Shown piece by piece: positions 51,766 through 61,945 of a stretch of 64,000 bases of DNA. The translations under genes were made by a program, and so were the position numbers. Position 1 is the stretch's first letter, and every line of letters starts with the position of its first letter. The notes under the pieces are model-generated. The model saw nothing but the letters and a program-made list of their open reading frames with translations, did no database searches and was not told where the DNA came from. The stretch lies in the NCBI GenBank assembly GCA_942493275.1, contig OW818687.1:2232001-2296000 (forward strand). The letters run 5' to 3'. The DNA is from G942493275 sp942493275 (GTDB lineage: Bacteria > Actinomycetota > Coriobacteriia > Anaerosomatales > PHET01).

Positions 51766-52730
51766 AGGCCCTCGCCGCCCGGCAGGGACGGCAGTATGGC
51801 GCTGACCACGTCGTCGACGCGGGAGTCTTCTACCGTGAACCCGGCTGCCGCACGGTGCCCGCCGCCTCCGAGCCCGCGGGCAACGGTGCCGACGTCAAAC
51901 CCGGTCTTGGCTCTCAGGTTCCCCCGCACCTCGGTGCCGCGCTGCCGAAGCAGCATCGCGACGTCGATGCCGCCGATAACCCGGATCGCGTCGGGGAGGT
52001 GTTCGGCCTCCTCGGGCAAGGCGCCCGTCTCGGCGAAGTCCTCATCGGTAAGGTATGTCCAGGCGACATGTCCGTCGTTGGCAAGCGTGAGCCGCGAAAG
52101 CGTCCTGCTCTCGAGCTCGAGTGAGGCCGCGGACCGCTCCTGAAACACCATTCGGGAAGCAGCCGCCGGGTCCACGCCGGCTTCAATCATCTCGGCGGCG
52201 TCGCGAAGGGCGCCGGGCGATGTGTTGTCGTAGCTGAAGCGCCCCGTGTCGGTTATCACGGCGACGTACAGCGGCAGTGCGATCTCGGGCGTGACGGTGA
52301 TGTCGAGCGCCTTCAAGAAGCGCCACACGATCTGTCCGGTCGCGGCCATCGAGGGGTCGCACACGCAGTGCGAGCCGTACTCCTGGGCATCCGGGTGGTG
52401 GTCGAACACGACGCCCGTCTCGGCAGACTCCATCAGGCGCTGGGCGACACCCAGTCGGTGTGGGACCGGCGTATCGAGCGCGACGAAGACGTCAGGAGTC
52501 TCGAGCTGAGACGCGGGCACGTAGAGCGAGTGACCCGGCAGGAACGCGTAGGTCGAGGGCGCGTCGCGGTCGTCGGCAAGCGTTGGAACCGCGGGGATGC
52601 CGGCGGCCCGGAGCGCGAGGGTCATGCCCAGCACCGAGCCGATGGCGTCGCCGTCAGGCCTGACGTGAGCGCAGACGACAACCGATGCGGCATGCCTGAG
52701 CGCTGTGGCGACTCGGTGATACGGCAGCAC
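51762..52730 (-). CDS. nrnA: Bifunctional oligoribonuclease/PAP phosphatase (DHH family)
   Basis: This 322-residue DHH/DHHA1 phosphoesterase degrades nanoRNAs and removes the 3'-phosphate of pAp. Motifs are HVRPDGDAIGS (H22, D26, D28), a DHHPD motif near residue 115, TDTGRFSY and the C-terminal DHHA1 GGGGHRAAAGF. GTG start, 5 bases after the rbfA stop. The gene lies in the nusA-infB-rbfA-truB operon as in Bacillus relatives and actinobacteria. Confidence 0.94.
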   Translation of the reverse strand: MLPYHRVATALRHAASVVVCAHVRPDGDAIGSVLGMTLALRAAGIPAVPTLADDRDAPSTYAFLPGHSLYVPASQLETPDVFVALDTPVPHRLGVAQRLMESAETGVVFDHHPDAQEYGSHCVCDPSMAATGQIVWRFLKALDITVTPEIALPLYVAVITDTGRFSYDNTSPGALRDAAEMIEAGVDPAAASRMVFQERSAASLELESRTLSRLTLANDGHVAWTYLTDEDFAETGALPEEAEHLPDAIRVIGGIDVAMLLRQRGTEVRGNLRAKTGFDVGTVARGLGGGGHRAAAGFTVEDSRVDDVVSAILPSLPGGEGL

Positions 52731-52735
52731 GGCCG

Positions 52736-53122
52736 CTACTCCGAATCCTCGTCGACGCTCGGCTCGGCGCCCTCCCCGTCAACGAGCGTGGGGGGCACGT
52801 GCTTGAGCGCCTCAGAGATACGAGCGCCCTCATCCACGCTCGTGTCTATGAAGAAGCGGATCTCAGGCGAAACGCGCCAGCCGAGATTGCGGCCGAGAAG
52901 CGAGCGAACCCGACCCTTTGCAGACTCAAGCCCGCCGAGAACCTCGTCGTAACGATCGAGCGAGGTGCTCACGTAGATGTTGGCCACGCTCTTGTCAGGG
53001 CTGACCTTGGCGCCCGTGACGGTGACAAGTGAGACGCGCGGGTCCGAGAGTTCGGTCGCGACTATCAGTGCGACCGCCTCCCGGACCTGCTCGTCAGTCT
53101 TTCGTCCGTAGGACTCTCTCAC
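52736..53122 (-). CDS. rbfA: 30S ribosome-binding factor RbfA
   Basis: This 128-residue KH-fold ribosome maturation factor is recognised from ELSDPRVSLVTVTGAKVSPD, the YVS strand, and LGRNLGWRVSPEIRFFIDTSVDEGARI. A short acidic tail follows. I start at GTG 53122, nine bases after the infB stop with AGGGGACAGC in front. It acts late in 30S assembly. Confidence 0.95.
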   Translation of the reverse strand: MRESYGRKTDEQVREAVALIVATELSDPRVSLVTVTGAKVSPDKSVANIYVSTSLDRYDEVLGGLESAKGRVRSLLGRNLGWRVSPEIRFFIDTSVDEGARISEALKHVPPTLVDGEGAEPSVDEDSE

Positions 53123-53130
53123 GCTGTCCC

Positions 53131-55689
53131 CTACGCCTCTCGGGCGACTTCGACCACGCGGAAGCCTTCGATGAAGTCGCCTTCCTTGAGGTCCTGGAAG
53201 CCTTCGATGCTGACACCGCACTCGTAGCCCTGCTTCACGGTCTTGACGTCTTCCTTGAAGCGGCGCAGCGAGCCGATCTTGCCTTCGTAGATGATGGTGC
53301 CGTCGCGGACCACGCGGACCTGATCGTCCCGGTGGATCTCGCCTTCCTGCACGTACGAACCGGCGATGACGCCCGCCTTGGGAACGCGGAAGAGCTCGCG
53401 GACTTCGATGCGGCCCGTGTCCTGTTCGATGAAGTCGGGGGCGAGCAGACCCACGCGGGCTGCGTTGATCTCCTCGATCGCCTGATAGATGACGCGGTAG
53501 GTGCGAACGTCGACGCCTTCTCGCTCGGCGAGCGTCTTGGCGGCCGGTGCCGGACGGACGCCGAAGCCAATGATGATGGCGTCGGATGCGTCGGCCAGCA
53601 TGACGTCGCTCTCGGTGATTCCACCGACTGCGGAGTGGATGACGTTGATGCGAACCTCGGTCTGATCCATCTTGTCGAGCGCATCCTTGAGGGCCTCGAT
53701 CGAACCCTGTACGTCCGCCTTGACGACGAGGTTCAGGTCCTTGAGCTCGCCCTCGGCGATGCGGTCGAACAGGTCGTCGAGGCTGACATGCTTCTTGGTG
53801 GCGTTCTGCTCGCGGATACGCTGCTTCATCGCGCGCTCTTCAGCCAGGTTGCGCGCATCGCGCTCGTCGGCGAAGACGCGGAACTCGTCGCCTGCGCTAG
53901 GCACGCTCGCAAGGCCGAGAATCTCGACCGGGTCAGCGGGGCCGGCGTCTGCGACGGTGGTTCCGAGCGGGTCGACGAGCGCACGAACGCGGCCGTAGGC
54001 CGTACCCGCGACGATCGCATCGCCGACACGAAGCGTACCCCGCTGCACGAGGAGCGTCGCGACCGGGCCACGGCCCTTGTCGAGCTTGGCTTCGATGACC
54101 ACGCCGGACGCATGCGCGTCGGGGTTGGCGGTCAGTTCCAGGATGTCAGCCTGCAGCAGGATCATCTCGAGCAGACCCTCGATGTTCAGGCGCTTCTTGG
54201 CTGAGACCTCGACAAAGATGTTGGAGCCGCCCCACTCTTCCGGCACGATCTCGTGCTCGGTGAGCATCTGCTTGACCTGCTCGGGGTTGGCGCCGTCCTT
54301 ATCGATCTTGTTGACAGCGACGATGATCGGAACGCCTGCGGCCTTCGCGTGGTGGATTGCCTCCACGGTCTGAGGCATGACGCCGTCGTCCGCCGCGACA
54401 ACCAGGATTACCACGTCGGTGATGTTCGCGCCACGCGCACGCATGGCGGTGAACGCCTCGTGACCCGGCGTGTCGATGAACGTGATCTGGCGACCGTTGC
54501 GCTCTACGACAGACGCACCGATGTGCTGCGTGATGCCGCCTGCCTCGGTCGCTGCCACGCCCGTCTCACGGATGGCGTCGAGAAGCGACGTCTTGCCGTG
54601 GTCGACGTGGCCCATGACGGTGACGACCGGCGGGCGGGTCTTGAGGTCCGCTTCATCGTCAACGAACGTCCAGCCGGCCTCTTCCTCGGGGCTGACCACA
54701 TTGACGGTCACACCGAGGTCGTCGCCGATGATCTCGATGATGTCTCGCATCATCGGCTGATTGACGGTCAACGGCGTACCGAGCATGAACAGGCGCTTGA
54801 TGACGTCGTTTGCTGCCACGCCGAGCGCATCGGCGAACTCGCCGACCGTAGCGCCCTCGGTGACTGTGACGACGTCGCCCTCGACTGAGACCTCGGCGGT
54901 CACGGCGGACTCATGATGCTTGGCGTCCGCGGCTTCCTCGCCGGTCTTCTTGTGCTTCTTCTTCTTTTTGCGGCCACCCTCGGCCTGTGCGGCCGCGACG
55001 GCCGCCTTAGCCTCTTCGATGACCTTGTCGCGCTGGAGCTGCTCGGCCTCGGCGGCCATCTTGCGATAGCGCTCCTCCTCGGCCTTCTCCATCTTGGCGG
55101 CCTTCTCGGCGTCGAGACGGTTCTTCTCGGCCTCGATTGCGGCCTCGAGCGCAGACATGCCGCTGGCGGCCGGCGCGGGAGCAACCTCGGCGGGCGCTTC
55201 TTCGACGGTCTCCTCGGCCACTACGGGCTCGACGGGCACTTCGACGACGGGGGCCTGGACCTCCATCTGTGCGCGAGCATCGGCGGTCTCGGCCTCGACG
55301 CGTGCGGCCTCTTCTTCCTCGGCACGCTTACGCGTCTCATCCTCGAGGCGACGCTGCTCCTCTTCGCGAGCCTTGCGCTCATCCTCGCGGGCCTTGCGCT
55401 CGACCTCTTCGGCCTTGCGACGGCTCTCTTCGTCCGTCTTGCGCTTGGCTTCTTCCTCCGCGCGCTTCTTGGCCTCGGCGGCCTCTTCGACCGCGCGGGC
55501 AGCCTCTATCTGCGCCTGGCGCTCGGCCAACTCCGGCCCGAGCTCCTTGCGGATCTTGTCTACATAAGCCTCAACGAGCGTGGAGGCATGGTTCTTGGCC
55601 GGAATCTTCATAGCCTGGAGCCTGTCGAGCAGCTCCTTGCTGGTCATCCCGAACTCTTTGGCCAGTTCGTGTACCCTCATCGCTGGCAT
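53131..55689 (-). CDS. infB: Translation initiation factor IF-2
   Basis: This 852-residue GTPase places initiator tRNA on the 30S subunit. An N-terminal IF2N helix bundle (RVHELAKEFGMTSKELLDRL) is followed by a long Ala/Glu/Lys/Arg coiled coil (~55-240) and a Lys-rich stretch (KKKKKHKK). The G domain has GHVDHGKT (360-367), DTPGHEAF and NKID (460-463), then domains II-IV. The size is typical for an actinobacterial IF-2. A second ATG nine bases into the gene could also be used. The rnpM gene precedes it by 9 bases. Confidence 0.97.
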   Translation of the reverse strand: MPAMRVHELAKEFGMTSKELLDRLQAMKIPAKNHASTLVEAYVDKIRKELGPELAERQAQIEAARAVEEAAEAKKRAEEEAKRKTDEESRRKAEEVERKAREDERKAREEEQRRLEDETRKRAEEEEAARVEAETADARAQMEVQAPVVEVPVEPVVAEETVEEAPAEVAPAPAASGMSALEAAIEAEKNRLDAEKAAKMEKAEEERYRKMAAEAEQLQRDKVIEEAKAAVAAAQAEGGRKKKKKHKKTGEEAADAKHHESAVTAEVSVEGDVVTVTEGATVGEFADALGVAANDVIKRLFMLGTPLTVNQPMMRDIIEIIGDDLGVTVNVVSPEEEAGWTFVDDEADLKTRPPVVTVMGHVDHGKTSLLDAIRETGVAATEAGGITQHIGASVVERNGRQITFIDTPGHEAFTAMRARGANITDVVILVVAADDGVMPQTVEAIHHAKAAGVPIIVAVNKIDKDGANPEQVKQMLTEHEIVPEEWGGSNIFVEVSAKKRLNIEGLLEMILLQADILELTANPDAHASGVVIEAKLDKGRGPVATLLVQRGTLRVGDAIVAGTAYGRVRALVDPLGTTVADAGPADPVEILGLASVPSAGDEFRVFADERDARNLAEERAMKQRIREQNATKKHVSLDDLFDRIAEGELKDLNLVVKADVQGSIEALKDALDKMDQTEVRINVIHSAVGGITESDVMLADASDAIIIGFGVRPAPAAKTLAEREGVDVRTYRVIYQAIEEINAARVGLLAPDFIEQDTGRIEVRELFRVPKAGVIAGSYVQEGEIHRDDQVRVVRDGTIIYEGKIGSLRRFKEDVKTVKQGYECGVSIEGFQDLKEGDFIEGFRVVEVAREA

Positions 55690-55698
55690 TCTGTTGCG

Positions 55699-55994
55699 TC
55701 ACTCTCCCTGCTTCGAGCCCTCATCTGTGAGGAGCTCGTCGAAGTCCCTGCGTAGGCGGTTGTAGTCGTCGTCTTCCAATCTGACCCTGAGCGCCGAGTC
55801 GAGGCGGCGGCGCGAACGTGCCACCTCGAAGCAGTCAGGGCTCGCACAGAGGTACGCTCCACGTCCGTTGGCCTTGCCGGTCGGATCGACCTCGATGTGG
55901 CCTTCAGGCGTTCGCACGAACCTTACGAACCCGCGCTTCTCCGAAGAGGTGCGGCAGGCCGTACAGGTGCGTACGGGTACCTTGCGCGTCTTGT

Positions 55995-55998
<4 letters not shown>
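55699..55998 (-). CDS. rnpM: YlxR family RNA-binding protein (RnpM)
   Basis: This 99-residue protein has the YlxR/DUF448 fold, with VPVRTCTACR and GRGAYLC as conserved patches and a basic surface. Homologues bind RNA, and in Bacillus the protein modulates RNase P. GTG start overlapping the nusA stop by 4 bp. It lies between nusA and infB, its standard position. Confidence 0.93.
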
Positions 55999-57145
<1,147 letters not shown>

Positions 57146-57149
<4 letters not shown>

Positions 57150-57640
57150 TCCTGGGCGCCCCTTTCTCTGTCGAACGACACGGCACCTTTCAGCCGTGCC
57201 TTGTGGATGCTGTCGAAGGGAATCCTGACGCGCTCGCCCTCGACGTCGAGAAGTACGACGTCTCCATCGGTGCCAGCGAGCGTTCCCGACCATGCATTGC
57301 GCTTCTCACCAGCGGTGATCGCCGCTTTGATCGTGCACGACTCACCGGAGAACCGATCGAAGTCGGCGAGCTTGCGCACGGGACGGTCCACGCCCGGCGA
57401 GGACACTTCGAGGGTGTAGTTCGACGAGATGGGATCGATCTCATCCATCGCGTCACTCACCCACGAGTTCGCCTCGCAGATCGCGTCGAGATTCACGCCG
57501 CCCTCGCGGTCCAGAAGGACTCTGATGACCGGACTCTTTCGGCCACCCGTCTGTTCGACTGCGACGAGCTCGTATCCGTGCTCCTCGGCAAGGGGCTCAA
57601 GGGCTTCCTCGAGACGCTTTGCCAGATCCGTAACGGCCAT
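57146..57640 (-). CDS. rimP: Ribosome maturation factor RimP
   Basis: This 164-residue protein is needed for 30S maturation. Its N-terminal alpha/beta domain shows LVAVEQTGGRKSPVIRVLLDREGGVNLD. The hallmark YTLEVSSPGVDRP follows, and a C-terminal Sm-like domain ends it. I start at ATG 57640, with a perfect AAGGAGGTGAT in front; upstream in-frame codons show no family similarity. It is the first gene of the rimP-nusA-rnpM-infB-rbfA-nrnA-truB-ribF operon. Confidence 0.95.
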
Positions 57641-57724
57641 CCGATCACCTCCTTCACCACAGAACAAAAGAAGCGAGCTAATCGCCCACTTCTCGCAAGA
57701 ACGGCTCATTTCACGTACGCGGTG

Positions 57725-57733
57725 ATAATACCA
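57725..57733 (-). promoter_or_regulatory. Extended -10 promoter of the rimP-nusA operon
   Basis: On the minus strand TGG-TATTAT forms a strong extended -10 element, giving a ~77-base leader before rimP. In the leader a short stem (GCGAG with CTCGC, 57673-57696) is followed by TTCTTTTGTTC, which could act as a weak attenuator. Both are by eye. Confidence 0.55.
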
Positions 57734-57772
57734 CAATCCGGGCGCGCCACACGCTCAAACGGGGAGGCGCGG

Positions 57773-59019
57773 TCAGCCGAGTGTGACGGTGAGGTGCGTC
57801 CTGGTACCCTCCCCCGGCGCTGAGTCGATCACAAGATCCGCGCCGAAGAGGTACGCGCGCTCGGTGAGGCTCATGAGGCCGAAGCCGCTCCCGGTTCGTA
57901 GTTCGGGAACGAAGCCGCGGCCGTTGTCGCTGACCGTGAGGACTAGCTGGTTCTCGTCGGCAGCAACCCTGATGTCGAGACGAGACGCCTGAGCGTGCTT
58001 TACGGCGTTCGCGATGAGTTCGCGAGCGGTCTGATACACGAACACGGCGACATCTTCGTCGAGCGGCCCGATCTGCTCGGGACGGAACAAGAGCTCTCGA
58101 GTCCTACTGAGCTCGCGCGTTCGCACAGCCATCCGATCGCAGTCCCTAGCCCGCACTCGAGAAGGAACGGCGGACTGGCCTCGGATGTGATCGTGCGCGT
58201 CTCGCTGATGGCTTCATCCAAGAGCGACATGACTTGGTCATACTCCGAGCCGACATCGAACGGCTGGAGTCGCTGGTTCCAGGTGGCCATGCGCATGCGC
58301 ATCACCGCAAGCGGCTGACTGACCCTGTCGTGGAGCTCGATAGCCAGTCGTCGTCGCTCCTCATCCTGCGCCCGGGCGAGAGCGTCGGCGAGTCGACGCA
58401 GGTCGTCTCGCTTCTCCTCGAGCCGCCGATTGGCCTCGATGAGCTCGCGGTGAGAAAGCTCCAGCGAGTCGAACAGGCTCACGTTGACGATTGCCAGAGC
58501 ACTTGCCGCTGACATGGCCGCGCAGATCGCGACGTCCGCGTCGCTCAGGGCCTTGACCTCGCCACAGGTGCTGACGATGAACGCCCCGATGGCGTTTCCG
58601 TCTGAGACGAGCGGTACGTAGAGCACCGACGTGAGGCCACGCGCCTCGACCACGGTGCGCTCGGCCGGGGTGAGGTCCGCGTTCGCTACGTCATCCACGT
58701 AGAGCAGCACGCCCTCCGTCACGGCCCGGCGGATGTGCGGGTGGTCGTCGAGTGACGCTTCACGCAACTCGTCGGGAAAGTCAGCGGGCAGTTCCGGGAA
58801 GGTGGCACCCAGACTGAGCCTGCCCTCGTCGATGAGGTACACGGCGCCTGTATCAAGGCCGAGCATGGCAACCGCGCCCTCGACGGCGACCTGCAGCACC
58901 GCAGGCAGGTCGAGCGATGACCCCAACGCATGGTTCAGGTGAAGGAGCACAGAGAGCTGCTCCGCGGGAATCGAATGCGGTTCGAAGGTCTCTATGGAAA
59001 ACACGTGCGTACTGGTCAT
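57773..59019 (-). pseudogene. Frameshifted GAF sensor histidine kinase (NarL-type partner class)
   Basis: Read with one frame change this would be a ~410-residue soluble kinase: a GAF domain (~20-160), a HisKA_3 dimerisation/phosphoacceptor helix (LAIELHDRVSQPL) and a HATPase domain (ELIANAVKHA, DNGRGFVP, GSGFGLMSL). The upstream frame runs from ATG 59019 (GGGAAGG site) through GLGTAIGWLCERA and then loses similarity. The family-like sequence resumes one frame over at LLFRPEQIGPLDEDVAVFVYQ. The change falls around 58091-58101 (GAGCTCTCGAG on the plus strand). Adding one base or removing two restores it. No paired response regulator is nearby. Real decay or an assembly error cannot be told apart here. 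Confidence 0.8.
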
Positions 59020-59053
59020 CGGCCTTCCCGGTGTCAGTCGGAGTTGCGGGGCG

Positions 59054-60781
59054 CTAGACCTCCATCGCGCGGCGTGCCTCTCGAACGATTTCCGCGATGC
59101 GCTCGACGGCGTCGTCAAGCGCGATCTCACTGCGCTCTCCGGTTGTGCGGGATTTAAACTCCACGACTCCGTTTGCGAGACCCTTCTTTCCCACCACCAC
59201 CTGGAACGGCCAGCCAATGAGGTCGGCGTCGTTGAACTTGACGCCTGCACGCTCGTCGCGGTCGTCGAGCACGACCTCGACCCCTGCGTCCGCGAGTCCG
59301 GCCCAGACCCGCTCGGCGGTGTCGAAGACCTCGCCCTCGGCCATGAGGGGCAGAACAGCGACCTCGAGCGGAGCGACAGAGATCGGCCACACGATGCCGT
59401 TCTCGTCGTTGTGCTGCTCGATCACGGCCGCGAGGGACCGAGAGACGCCGACACCGTAGCAGCCCATCACGAACGGCTGCTCGTCGCCGTTCTCATCGGC
59501 GTAGGTGGCGCCCATCGACTCTGAGTAGCGGGTGCCGAGCTGGAAGACCTGGCTGACCTCGATGCCACGCGCGCCCTTGAGGGTGCCGCCGCACTCGGGA
59601 CATCCGTCTCCGGCCTGAGCGACCACGAGGTCCGCCCACGACGCGACCTCGAAGTCACGGCCGGGCATGGCGCCGAACAGGTGGTAGTCACCTTCGTTGG
59701 CACCTACGCCCCACGCGAGGTCGCCCTCGAGCGATCGGTCCGCGATGACGAGCGTGCCTTCCGGCGGGTTCACCGGGCCGAGAGAGCCCTTGGGAATGCC
59801 GAACGCGGCGAAGTCAGCCTCGTCGAGGAGAACCACTCCGGGCACGGCCCACTCGGCCTTGACCGGGTTGAGCTCGCGGTCGCCAGGCACGCAGAAGTAG
59901 ACGAGTCTGCCCTCGGGGGACTTGGCGGCCATGGTCTTGACGGTGTCGTGCTCGGAGATGCCCATCGCCTCAGAGAGCTCCGCGATGGTGCGGATGTCGG
60001 GTGTGTGGACCTTCTCGATCTCACGCGGCTCGGTGACGGAGGGCGTGCGGGGAACGACCGTCTCGGCAGCCTCGACGTTGGCGGCGTAACCGCAGTCGCA
60101 GTAGACGAGACCCGCCTCGCCCGCCTCGGCGAGCGCCATGAACTCGGTGGTGACCTTGCCGCCGATCTGGCCGGACTCGGCCACGACGGGTCGGTACTCG
60201 AGTCCGAGACGCTCGCAGATGCGACCGTAGGCGCGGGCCTGGGCGTCGTAGTGCTCCTGGAGCGACTCCTGGCTGGTGTGGAACGAGTAGGCGTCCTTCA
60301 TGATGAACTCGCGCCCTCGCAAGAGTCCGAAGCGCGGACGAACCTCATCGCGGAACTTCATGTTGATCTGGTAGAGCGACAGGGGCAGCTCGCGGTAGCT
60401 GCGGACGTCATTGCGCACGAGCGCCGTGATGATCTCCTCGTGTGTGGGGCCGAGGCAGAACTCACGCCCGTGGCGGTCCGAAAGCCGAGCGAGTTCGGGG
60501 CCGTAGAGCTCCCAGCGTCCCGACTCGAGCCACAACTCCGCAGGCTGCACGATGGGGAGAAGCACTTCCTGGCTCCCGATGGCGTTCATCTCCTCGCGAA
60601 CGATCTGCTGGATCTTCGCGATCGAGCGATTACCGAGCGGCAGGAAGGAGTAGATGCCGGCGGCGGCCTTGCGGATCATGCCCGCGCGCAGCAGCAGCCG
60701 GTGGGAAGCGAGTTCGGCCTCTGCGGGATCCTCTTTGAGGGTCGGTGCGTACAGGGCGCTCATCTTCAGCGCGACGGTCAT
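59054..60781 (-). CDS. proS: Prolyl-tRNA synthetase (bacterial type)
   Basis: This 575-residue class II synthetase charges tRNAPro. Motif 2 (FRDEVRPRFGLLRGREFIMKD) and motif 3 (GCYGVGVSRSLAAVIEQ) are clear. An inserted YbaK-like editing domain (~225-400), which removes mischarged alanine, marks it as the bacterial type; an anticodon-binding domain ends the protein. A possible internal start is the Met at residue 7. It ends 34 bases before the kinase pseudogene and lies downstream of ispG. Confidence 0.96.
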   Translation of the reverse strand: MTVALKMSALYAPTLKEDPAEAELASHRLLLRAGMIRKAAAGIYSFLPLGNRSIAKIQQIVREEMNAIGSQEVLLPIVQPAELWLESGRWELYGPELARLSDRHGREFCLGPTHEEIITALVRNDVRSYRELPLSLYQINMKFRDEVRPRFGLLRGREFIMKDAYSFHTSQESLQEHYDAQARAYGRICERLGLEYRPVVAESGQIGGKVTTEFMALAEAGEAGLVYCDCGYAANVEAAETVVPRTPSVTEPREIEKVHTPDIRTIAELSEAMGISEHDTVKTMAAKSPEGRLVYFCVPGDRELNPVKAEWAVPGVVLLDEADFAAFGIPKGSLGPVNPPEGTLVIADRSLEGDLAWGVGANEGDYHLFGAMPGRDFEVASWADLVVAQAGDGCPECGGTLKGARGIEVSQVFQLGTRYSESMGATYADENGDEQPFVMGCYGVGVSRSLAAVIEQHNDENGIVWPISVAPLEVAVLPLMAEGEVFDTAERVWAGLADAGVEVVLDDRDERAGVKFNDADLIGWPFQVVVGKKGLANGVVEFKSRTTGERSEIALDDAVERIAEIVREARRAMEV

Positions 60782-60872
60782 GTGGGACTCCCCGTCTTCA
60801 CGTGTCGGTAGGTGTATACGGCAGAATAGCGCACCGCGGATGAATTCGGAGCGCCAACGGAGCGGTCCGAGC

Positions 60873-61934
60873 CTAGAGCGAGGCCTCGAGTTTCGCGATC
60901 TCGTCCATGAGTGCCTCGACGATCTCGTCTTCCGGGACCTTGCGCAGGGGCTCTCCCTTGGCGAACAGCAACCCGACCCCCTGCCCCGCGGCGACTCCCA
61001 GGTCGGCCTCGCGCGCCTCGCCCGGTCCGTTCACGACGCATCCCATGACCGCGACCTTGATGGGCGTGGGTCGTCCCTGCAGCCGGCGCGTGATCTCCTC
61101 GGCGATCGGGATGAGGTCCACCTGGCAGCGTCCGCACGTGGGACAGCTGACGATCTCGGGAGCGTTTCGTCGGATGCCGAGGGTCGCGAGAATGTCCCAG
61201 GCGACCAGGATCTCCTCGACGGGATCGGCGGTCAGCGACACGCGCATGGTGTCGCCGATCCCGTCGGCCAGCAGTATGCCCAGACCGACGGCGGATTTCA
61301 CGGTGCCGGTACGGGTGGTTCCGGCCTCGGTGACCCCGATGTGGAGCGGATGGTGGATCTCGACGGCCAGCCGTCGGTAGGTCTCGATGGTGACCGGCAC
61401 GTCTGAGGCTTTGGCCGAGACGATAACGTCTGTGAAGCCGTGGGCCTCGAAGTGCTCGCAGAATGCGTTCGCGCTGGCGACGAGCTTGTCTGCGAGCGAC
61501 CAGTCCTTGTCGGCGTAGCGCTCGTCGAGCGAACCGGCATTCACTCCGATGCGAATCGGGATGCCTGCCTCCCCCGCCGCGTCGATGACCGCGTTGACAC
61601 GCTCCATCGAGCCGATATTGCCCGGGTTGATGCGCAGCTTGGCGGCCCCGCGCCTGGTCGCCTCGATGGCGAGCCGGTGGTCGAAGTGGATGTCGGCGAC
61701 CACGGGGATCGGGGATGCGGCACAGATGGCCTCGAACCCGTCGAGCGCATCGGCGCGCGGGATCGCCACGCGCACGATTTCGCATCCGGCCTCGGTGAGC
61801 CGACCGATCTGGGCGAGTGTCGCCTGGGGGTCACGGGTGTCGGTGTTGGTCATCGACTGCACGCTCACCGGAGCGCCACCGCCGATGGTTACGTCGCCGA
61901 CGACGACCGGTCGTACTTCTCGGCGGGTGATCAC
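60873..61934 (-). CDS. ispG: (E)-4-hydroxy-3-methylbut-2-enyl-diphosphate synthase
   Basis: This 353-residue [4Fe-4S] enzyme performs the penultimate step of the MEP isoprenoid pathway. The barrel domain begins with VQSMTNTDTRD and contains LRINPGNIG. The cluster ligands are C267 and C270 in SCPTCGRC, C299 in MGCVVNGPGEA and E306. It is the short bacterial form. GTG start with AGGGGG upstream, 11 bases after rseP. dxr, another MEP gene, lies two genes upstream, so the operon couples isoprenoid synthesis to envelope and tRNA charging genes. Confidence 0.95.
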   Translation of the reverse strand: MITRREVRPVVVGDVTIGGGAPVSVQSMTNTDTRDPQATLAQIGRLTEAGCEIVRVAIPRADALDGFEAICAASPIPVVADIHFDHRLAIEATRRGAAKLRINPGNIGSMERVNAVIDAAGEAGIPIRIGVNAGSLDERYADKDWSLADKLVASANAFCEHFEAHGFTDVIVSAKASDVPVTIETYRRLAVEIHHPLHIGVTEAGTTRTGTVKSAVGLGILLADGIGDTMRVSLTADPVEEILVAWDILATLGIRRNAPEIVSCPTCGRCQVDLIPIAEEITRRLQGRPTPIKVAVMGCVVNGPGEAREADLGVAAGQGVGLLFAKGEPLRKVPEDEIVEALMDEIAKLEASL

Positions 61935-61945
61935 GCGGCCCCCTG

